Source of the DNA: Allobosea sp. Root381
GTDB lineage: Bacteria; Pseudomonadota; Alphaproteobacteria; Rhizobiales; Beijerinckiaceae
NCBI RefSeq assembly: GCF_001429395.1
Contig: NZ_LMJT01000015.1
Location: 1 to 64,000 of the forward strand
Reading direction: 5' to 3'
DNA length: 64,000 nucleotides
How positions within the stretch are numbered: the stretch's first letter is position 1; each line of letters opens with the position of its first letter. Made by a program: the position numbers and the translations under genes. Shown piece by piece: positions 61,184-64,000 of this stretch. Below the pieces are notes generated by a model. That model was not told the DNA's origin and searched no databases. It worked only from the letters and a program-made list of their open reading frames with translations.

Positions 61184-62401
61184 ATGGGCTCTCTTTTCCA
61201 GAACCAGTTGCACCAGGCATTCGGCACCTGGCCGCTTGGCTATATCCCTTATGGCGGGGCTGATTTCGGCGAGATTCGAGCGGTCGCGGACGCTGTCGGC
61301 GATGGCGACGATGTCCGCTATTACGAGGCATGGACGGCGTTTGCGGCTCGGCTGGAAAGCGAAGCTCAGGCCGCCCTCGGCAAGGGGCATGCCGTAAATG
61401 CTCGCGAGAGCTTTCTGCGGGCCGCCGCCTTCTATGGGGCCTCGTACCATCCGCTTTACGGCGCGCCTGTCGATCCTCGTCTGCTGGCCGCATACCGCCA
61501 GCAGATTGCGGCGTTCGAGCGGGGACTTGCCCTGGGACCGCACCCCGTCGCGCGGCAGCACATCGTCTACGGCGACGTCGCTCTGCCTGCCTATCTGATC
61601 CCGGCGATCGGCTATGAAACGCAGGTTCGGCCGCTGATCATTTTCAACGGTGGCTATGACAGCACGGTCACCGACATGTATTTTGGCGCTGCGGTGGCGG
61701 CCTCGCGGCGAGGCTATCATAGCCTGCTATTCGACGGGCCGGGCCAAGGAGCGATGCTGTACGAGCATGGCGTGCCCTTTCGTCCGGACTGGGAGGCGGT
61801 CATCAAGGCCGTCGTCGATTTCGCCGTGGCTCACCCGCTGGTCGATGGCCGGCGCATCGCGATCAGCGGAATGAGTCTCGGCGGCCATCTCGCGCCACGT
61901 GCGGCATCCGGAGAATCTCGCATTGCCGCCGTCATCGCCGATCCCGGAACCTGGAGCATCGCCGACGGCTTCAGGGACCTGATTCGGCGCATGTTCAGCC
62001 TGCCGATCGAAGCCGTGGCCGACCTGGGTGCGCTCGACCAAGCTGTTCTCGACAAGGCCGATGCCGCGATCAGGAGCAATCGCGAAATCTATTGGAAGGT
62101 CGTCCAGAGGGGGTTCTGGACCCATGGCGTGAGCAATCTCCGCGATTACCTTGCATCGGCGGAACTCTTCACCATGGCAGGCCGCGCAGAGCTGATCCGG
62201 TGCCCGACGCTGATCACCCAAGCCGAGGGAGACATCCTGGCGGTTGGGGCAACCGGCTTCTTCGATGCCCTGCGCTGCCCGAAGACCTTGCTGCACTTCA
62301 CCGCCCAGGAGGGTGCCGATGGTCACTGCGAAATGCAGAATCGTTCGCTGATCAACAGGCGCGCACTGGACTGGCTGGATGAGCAGTTCCAGGCGGTCTA
62401 G
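61184..62401 (+). CDS. Alpha/beta hydrolase
   Basis: A 405-residue hydrolase with nucleophile elbow 'ISGMSLGGHLAPRA' (catalytic Ser in GMSLGG), an upstream 'IIFNGGYDSTVTDMYFGAAV' oxyanion region, and late candidates for Asp ('LITQAEGDIL') and His ('EGADGHCEMQNRS'). The N-terminal 130 residues are a helical cap as in FrsA / 2,6-dihydroxypseudooxynicotine-hydrolase-like enzymes, which cut esters or C-C bonds. I chose the ATG at 61184 because AGGGGG lies 6 bases upstream; a start at 61130 has none. It follows cysNC by 118 bases and need not be functionally linked. Confidence 0.88.
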   Translation: MGSLFQNQLHQAFGTWPLGYIPYGGADFGEIRAVADAVGDGDDVRYYEAWTAFAARLESEAQAALGKGHAVNARESFLRAAAFYGASYHPLYGAPVDPRLLAAYRQQIAAFERGLALGPHPVARQHIVYGDVALPAYLIPAIGYETQVRPLIIFNGGYDSTVTDMYFGAAVAASRRGYHSLLFDGPGQGAMLYEHGVPFRPDWEAVIKAVVDFAVAHPLVDGRRIAISGMSLGGHLAPRAASGESRIAAVIADPGTWSIADGFRDLIRRMFSLPIEAVADLGALDQAVLDKADAAIRSNREIYWKVVQRGFWTHGVSNLRDYLASAELFTMAGRAELIRCPTLITQAEGDILAVGATGFFDALRCPKTLLHFTAQEGADGHCEMQNRSLINRRALDWLDEQFQAV

Positions 62402-62759
62402 GCGTCGGAATTCCTGGAGCTCCGGCTCTTTCAGATGGGTCCGGAACGGCACGGTTCTGGCGAGCCGGTAAAGAAGCTCTTGCCGCGCTCGATGCCCGGA
62501 TCCTCGCGTATCTCGAACCGCATGGCCTCTTGACGCGAGCCTGGATCGAGCAGCCGCTTGCAGGTGAGGACGTCCAATGGGGCGCCGCTCTGGATGGCCT
62601 CGCTGACCGAGGCGCAGCTGCGGAAGATCTGGGGCGACGGGTTCGCCCGGGCGACCTTTGGAAGGGGCGCCGATGCGGGCAAGGAAAATTACCAATGGTG
62701 ACTTGACGGCGGTAAGTTACCAGCGTAGGTGCCTGACGTAACGGAATTGGGTCCGCGTC
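62402..62759. other. Intergenic region upstream of the second TetR gene, with candidate operator
   Basis: These 358 bases hold no supported gene. A minus-strand frame at 62431-62682 starts with TTG, has no ribosome site and is probably chance. Near the TetR gene lies the perfect palindrome GGTAA-G-TTACC (62711-62721), with a related half-site TTACC at 62689-62693. This is a likely operator for the TetR protein. Confidence 0.5.
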
Positions 62760-63377
62760 ATGCCGCTCGTCAAGAAGGCCAACACGCATCATCACGGCGC
62801 TCTGCGCGAGGCTCTCCTCGCCGAGGCGGAGCGGGTGATCGACAGCGAGGGGCTGGATGCGCTTTCGCTGCGGTCGATCTCGAAAGCCGTCGGCGTCACC
62901 CATGCCGCACCGGCCAATCATTTCGGCGATCTGCCCGGTCTGCTCAGCGAGCTGGCGGCAGATGGGATGAAGCGTCTCGCCGTGCGTCAGGCGGCGGCGG
63001 TGGAGGAAGCCGGGCCGCTGCTGCGCGATCGCGCCCATGCGGTTGCGCGCGCCTATTTCAAGTTTGCGACCGAGCACCCCGGGCTCGTCACGCTGATGTC
63101 GCGCAGCAACCGGCTCTATCTCGACCGGCCTTCGATCAAGGAGGCGGATGCCCTGGCACGACGTGTTGTCGACGATCTCTCCGAGGAGAACCGGAAAAAC
63201 AAGAAGATCGATGCGGTGAGAGCCGCCGCGGAGCGCACGGCGTTGCGGGCCATGATCCATGGCTATTCGATGCTCTATCTCGACGGCCGCCTCGGCCCGA
63301 CTCTGGCGGACTTGCCCGAAGGCATGACCCCCGAAGCCTTCTTCGACGTCGTCCTCGACGTCATCGACTTTCCGTAA
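62760..63377 (+). CDS. TetR-family transcriptional regulator
   Basis: A 205-residue regulator with a His-rich start (MPLVKKANTHHHGALREALL) and HTH 'SLRSISKAVGVTHAAPANHF', typical of the TetR_C_33/WHG-type group. The helical sensor has 'YFKFATEHPGLVTLMSRSNR'. No target gene is next to it in the window; the palindrome at 62711-62721 suggests autoregulation. Its tail is the usual amphipathic helix ('EAFFDVVLDVIDFP'). Confidence 0.9.
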   Translation: MPLVKKANTHHHGALREALLAEAERVIDSEGLDALSLRSISKAVGVTHAAPANHFGDLPGLLSELAADGMKRLAVRQAAAVEEAGPLLRDRAHAVARAYFKFATEHPGLVTLMSRSNRLYLDRPSIKEADALARRVVDDLSEENRKNKKIDAVRAAAERTALRAMIHGYSMLYLDGRLGPTLADLPEGMTPEAFFDVVLDVIDFP

Positions 63378-63633
63378 AGCGGAGCTGCGCATGACAGAGC
63401 ATACCTTCCGCAACGGCGCCTGAAGATCATCCGGCCCGTTCGGACGCCTTCCAACAAGAACCCAGAGCAAAAGATCGGGCCGGGGCAGCCTTTACCGGAC
63501 GGCGAGCCTGCCGCATCCCGGGCCAACTGCCTTCTCGGCCGTTATCGGTGAGGAAATCTCTGTCACGAAGCTTACGTATAGTCGCTTTGATGACGTAGGT
63601 GTCGTTGATAAACATCAGAACGAGAGGACTATC

Positions 63634-63984
63634 ATGAAGAACATTGCCGTCATCGTCGCGAGCCTCGGCTTCGCGGCAGCCCTGTCGGGCACCGCGAACG
63701 CCGCCTCGATTCCCAGCACCTCGGCACTCGCCGCCGCGGTTGCGACGAGCGACATCGTCACTGTTGCCGGAGGCTGCGGCCCGAATGGCTGGCGCGGCCC
63801 CTGGGGCCACTGCCGCGACACGCCCTATAGCGGGCCGCTACCGGGTGGCGGCTGGGCCGGCCGACCGCAGCCCGCGGCGGACTATTTCGGCAATGGCTGT
63901 CCTCCCGGTTACTGGCACGGCCCCTGGGGTCACTGCCGCAACACGCCCTATCACGGCGCGCTGCCCGGTGGCGGCTGGAAGTAA
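63634..63984 (+). CDS. Small secreted protein with duplicated GCG/GPWGHCR motif
   Basis: A 116-residue protein with a signal peptide (MKNIAVIVASLGFAAALSGT, cleavage near ANAAS). The mature part has two copies of a Gly/Trp/Cys-rich unit: residues 48-74 (CGPNGWRGPWGHCRDTPY, then PLPGGGW) and 89-116 (CPPGYWHGPWGHCRNTPY, then ALPGGGW). This resembles the GCG_CRPN type of small secreted proteins in Rhizobiales, but the usual CRPN is replaced by CR(D/N)TPY. GAGAGG precedes the ATG. The function of the group is not known; the cysteines may form disulfides or bind a metal. It is monocistronic within the window. Confidence 0.85.
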   Translation: MKNIAVIVASLGFAAALSGTANAASIPSTSALAAAVATSDIVTVAGGCGPNGWRGPWGHCRDTPYSGPLPGGGWAGRPQPAADYFGNGCPPGYWHGPWGHCRNTPYHGALPGGGWK

Positions 63985-64000
63985 TCGGCTCCGATCCCTG

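Noticed and set aside
62431-62682. Possible minus-strand gene of 83 codons
   Set aside because: It starts with TTG directly after an in-frame stop, has no ribosome site and no recognised motif, and overlaps a likely regulatory region.

Overview
The window reads as a chromosomal stretch of a high-GC alphaproteobacterium, probably Hyphomicrobiales (a Bosea- or Methylobacterium-like relative). This is inferred from base composition, codon use, the density of ABC importers with GntR, LysR, TetR and LacI regulators, a cobalamin-riboswitch operon, an autotransporter with beta-strand repeats and a GCG-type small secreted protein. I found no tRNA, rRNA, IS element, integrase or CRISPR array. Almost all DNA is protein coding.

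Layout. (1) 1-12317, all minus strand: a peptide-type uptake and hydrolysis operon. It holds two complete sets of solute-binding protein plus DppB/DppC-type permeases, a beta-lactamase-fold serine hydrolase, an M20 peptidase, an amidase, a FadR-type regulator and the start of an ATPase that runs off the window. (2) 12824-20667, minus: a PotABCD-type transporter joined to trans-3-hydroxy-L-proline dehydratase, a delta1-pyrroline-2-carboxylate reductase homologue, a prolidase-like amidohydrolase and a FadR-type regulator. Together these look like a route that takes up and recycles (hydroxy)proline compounds. A FadR-type palindrome lies in the operon promoter. (3) 21178-26952: a sugar-type ABC importer with an FAD-dependent oxidoreductase, divergent from a LacI regulator with a clear operator. 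(4) 27231-29755: an MFS exporter, an internally deleted aldo/keto reductase pseudogene and a LysR regulator. (5) 29912-39498: a membrane-anchored winged-helix/TPR regulator divergent from a giant autotransporter of about 2,570 residues, built from 19-residue tandem repeats and larger duplications. (6) 39957-47150: a six-cysteine secreted protein, a LuxR regulator, a frameshifted Tat-exported small protein, and a four-gene plus-strand operon for an exported molybdenum hydroxylase with a [2Fe-2S] subunit, a diheme cytochrome c and an unknown secreted protein. The same palindrome, TTAGA-N5-TCTAA, occurs on both sides of this operon. (7) 47481-53443, minus: a cobalamin riboswitch followed by a SAM-methyltransferase-like gene, a TonB-dependent receptor and BtuF/BtuC/BtuD-type importer genes. 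(8) 53546-63984: a TauE-type permease and LysR regulator; a DMT exporter, a DUF1330-like protein and an enoyl-CoA hydratase; a TetR regulator; sulfate activation genes cysD and cysNC; an alpha/beta hydrolase; a second TetR regulator; and a GCG-repeat small secreted protein.

The best candidates for something not yet described are the exported molybdenum hydroxylase cluster with its unknown secreted partner and paired palindromes, the repeat architecture of the autotransporter, and the methyltransferase-like gene that comes first after the cobalamin riboswitch. All functions are read from sequence motifs and gene order; no database search was run.
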